Below, piece after piece: positions 4,457 through 5,418 of a DNA stretch of 5,418 bases (positions are counted from its first letter, which is position 1; the number at the start of each line of letters is the position of its first letter). The position numbers and the translations under genes were made by a program. This stretch comes from Myxococcales bacterium (lineage in GTDB: Bacteria > Myxococcota_A > Polyangia > Palsa-1104). The stretch is from NCBI GenBank assembly GCA_023248835.1, contig JAHFDU010000032.1:13192-18609 (forward strand). Reading direction: 5' to 3'. The notes beneath the pieces are model-generated. The model had not been told where the DNA came from and ran no database searches. It worked only from the letters and a program-made list of their open reading frames with translations.

Positions 4457-5418
4457 ATGAAACCGAAGATTCAAGCGGAGAAATTTGCCAAGCTGTACGA
4501 CCGCGACGTGCTGCCGCTTTGGTCGCGACAATTCGGTGAACTGCTGCTCCGCGATTTGACGGTGCCACCGTCGGCGAACGTGCTCGACGTTGGCTGCGGC
4601 ACCGGATATCCCGCGCTCGAATTACTGGATCGAATGGACGAGTCGAGTCGCATCATTGCCATCGATGCTTCGGCGGCGATGATCGAGGAAGCGCGCACCA
4701 AGGCCGGAGCGCTCGCCAACCGGAGAATTTTCTTTCGCTCGGAAAATGCAGTACCAAAACTCTCTTTTGCCGACGATGTCTACGACGTGGTCTTGTGCAA
4801 CGCGACACTGCAGGAATTTGAGGACCCAGCGCGAGCCGTGCGTGAGTTTGCACGCGTGACCAAACTCGGCGGCGAGCTGGCATTGACCGTGCCCCTGGCA
4901 GGAACGTTCGATGAATTCTACGACCTGTTTCGTGAGGTCCTTCTCAAGCTCGATCAACGTGACGCACTCGAACGGTTGGCGGTTCACTTGGCGCGCTATC
5001 CCGCGTTGTCGCGGATCGAGGCTTGGTTTGCGGAGTCGGGATTTGCCGATGTGCACAGTGAACAAAAGACCTTCAAACTGCTCTTTCACTCCGGCCGCGA
5101 GTTCTTCTTCGCGCCGGTGATCGAGTTCGGGCCGCTTTCGAATTGGAAGCGGATCGCTGGCCAGGGCCCACAACTGCAGCGAATTTTCTTGGAGATCAAA
5201 TCGGCGATTGACACCTACTTCGCTCGATCTCCGTTTGCTGTCACCGTGGTGGCCGGTGTTGTGCGCGGGAAAAAAGCAGCGGCGACTGAGCCGATGCCGG
5301 ATCTGTACCGAGAGGAGATTCCGCCCGGCGCTCTTGCCGAGGTGCCAATCGACATTCAGGTGCTCGAGGAGCCTCCGCAACCAGCGGAAGAGCTGATTGA
5401 AGAGGATGAAGCCGAAAA
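4457..5418 (+). CDS. Class I SAM-dependent methyltransferase with acidic C-terminal tail, cut by window edge
   Basis: Visible residues 1-320 contain the Rossmann-fold methyltransferase signature: motif I VLDVGCGTG (42-50) binds SAM, IIAIDAS (66-72) carries the acidic residue that contacts the SAM ribose, YDVVLCNATLQEF (109-121) is the motif IV-like strand, and GGELALTVP (138-146) follows the usual post-motif helix. Residues about 147-270 form a helical cap and substrate region I do not recognise, so the substrate is unknown. After GVVRGKKAA (267-275) comes a tail rich in Glu, Asp and Pro that is still open at the edge. An in-frame TAG at 4454-4456 directly precedes the ATG, fixing the earliest possible start; GGTGG at 4446-4450 may serve as ribosome site. 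It follows the eut cluster on the same strand after 143 nt, and may be functionally unrelated. Confidence 0.87.
   Translation, partial: MKPKIQAEKFAKLYDRDVLPLWSRQFGELLLRDLTVPPSANVLDVGCGTGYPALELLDRMDESSRIIAIDASAAMIEEARTKAGALANRRIFFRSENAVPKLSFADDVYDVVLCNATLQEFEDPARAVREFARVTKLGGELALTVPLAGTFDEFYDLFREVLLKLDQRDALERLAVHLARYPALSRIEAWFAESGFADVHSEQKTFKLLFHSGREFFFAPVIEFGPLSNWKRIAGQGPQLQRIFLEIKSAIDTYFARSPFAVTVVAGVVRGKKAAATEPMPDLYREEIPPGALAEVPIDIQVLEEPPQPAEELIEEDEAE

Noticed and set aside
4336..4539. Small plus-strand open frame of 67 codons between the eut cluster and the methyltransferase
   Set aside because: It runs out of frame into the methyltransferase start, is Arg/Ser-rich, and has no supporting ribosome site or family match.
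3792..4568. 258-codon minus-strand open frame opposite the EutT domain
   Set aside because: The plus strand has a clear family match here; the antisense product is His/Arg-rich without family resemblance.
4622..5380. 252-codon minus-strand open frame opposite the methyltransferase
   Set aside because: It is antisense to a gene with clear SAM-binding motifs and has no recognisable domain.

Overview
The window is GC-rich, high-coding-density bacterial DNA with six protein genes, two of them cut by the window edges. There are no RNA genes, insertion sequences or CRISPR arrays that I can support. The codon use, the KOW-domain gene and the fused ethanolamine genes would fit a delta-proteobacterial/Myxococcota-like or related environmental lineage. 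That placement is an impression, not a result.

Left part (1-796): a minus-strand beta-ketoacyl-ACP synthase N-terminus runs off the left edge. Its sigma70-type promoter places +1 on the GTG start codon, so the mRNA is probably leaderless. A 123-nt AT-rich gap (323-445) with an inverted repeat separates it from a divergent small helical protein of unknown function (446-796).

Middle (793-1746): a minus-strand protein of unknown function with a C-terminal KOW domain converges on the helical-protein gene so tightly that both stop codons lie inside one CTAG.

Right-centre (about 1809-4313): a compact plus-strand ethanolamine-utilisation cluster. It holds eutC (small subunit of AdoCbl-dependent ethanolamine ammonia-lyase), a 90-residue Cys-rich CPCC-type protein whose start overlaps the eutC stop (ATGA), and a 450-residue protein that overlaps the CPCC gene by 14 nt. 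This last protein is the main discovery candidate. Residues about 15-228 are the microcompartment shell protein EutL, and residues about 241-432 match the ethanolamine-type cob(I)alamin adenosyltransferase EutT, joined by a Gly-rich linker. The EutT part lacks the Cys-rich metal motif of enterobacterial EutT. The apparent logic is that the shell trimer carries the enzyme that makes AdoCbl, the cofactor needed by EutBC inside the compartment. The large subunit EutB is not in the window, although eutB normally sits directly upstream of eutC.

Right end (4457-5418): after a 143-nt gap, a class I SAM-dependent methyltransferase with an acidic, proline-containing C-terminal tail runs off the right edge. 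Nothing visible links it to ethanolamine metabolism.
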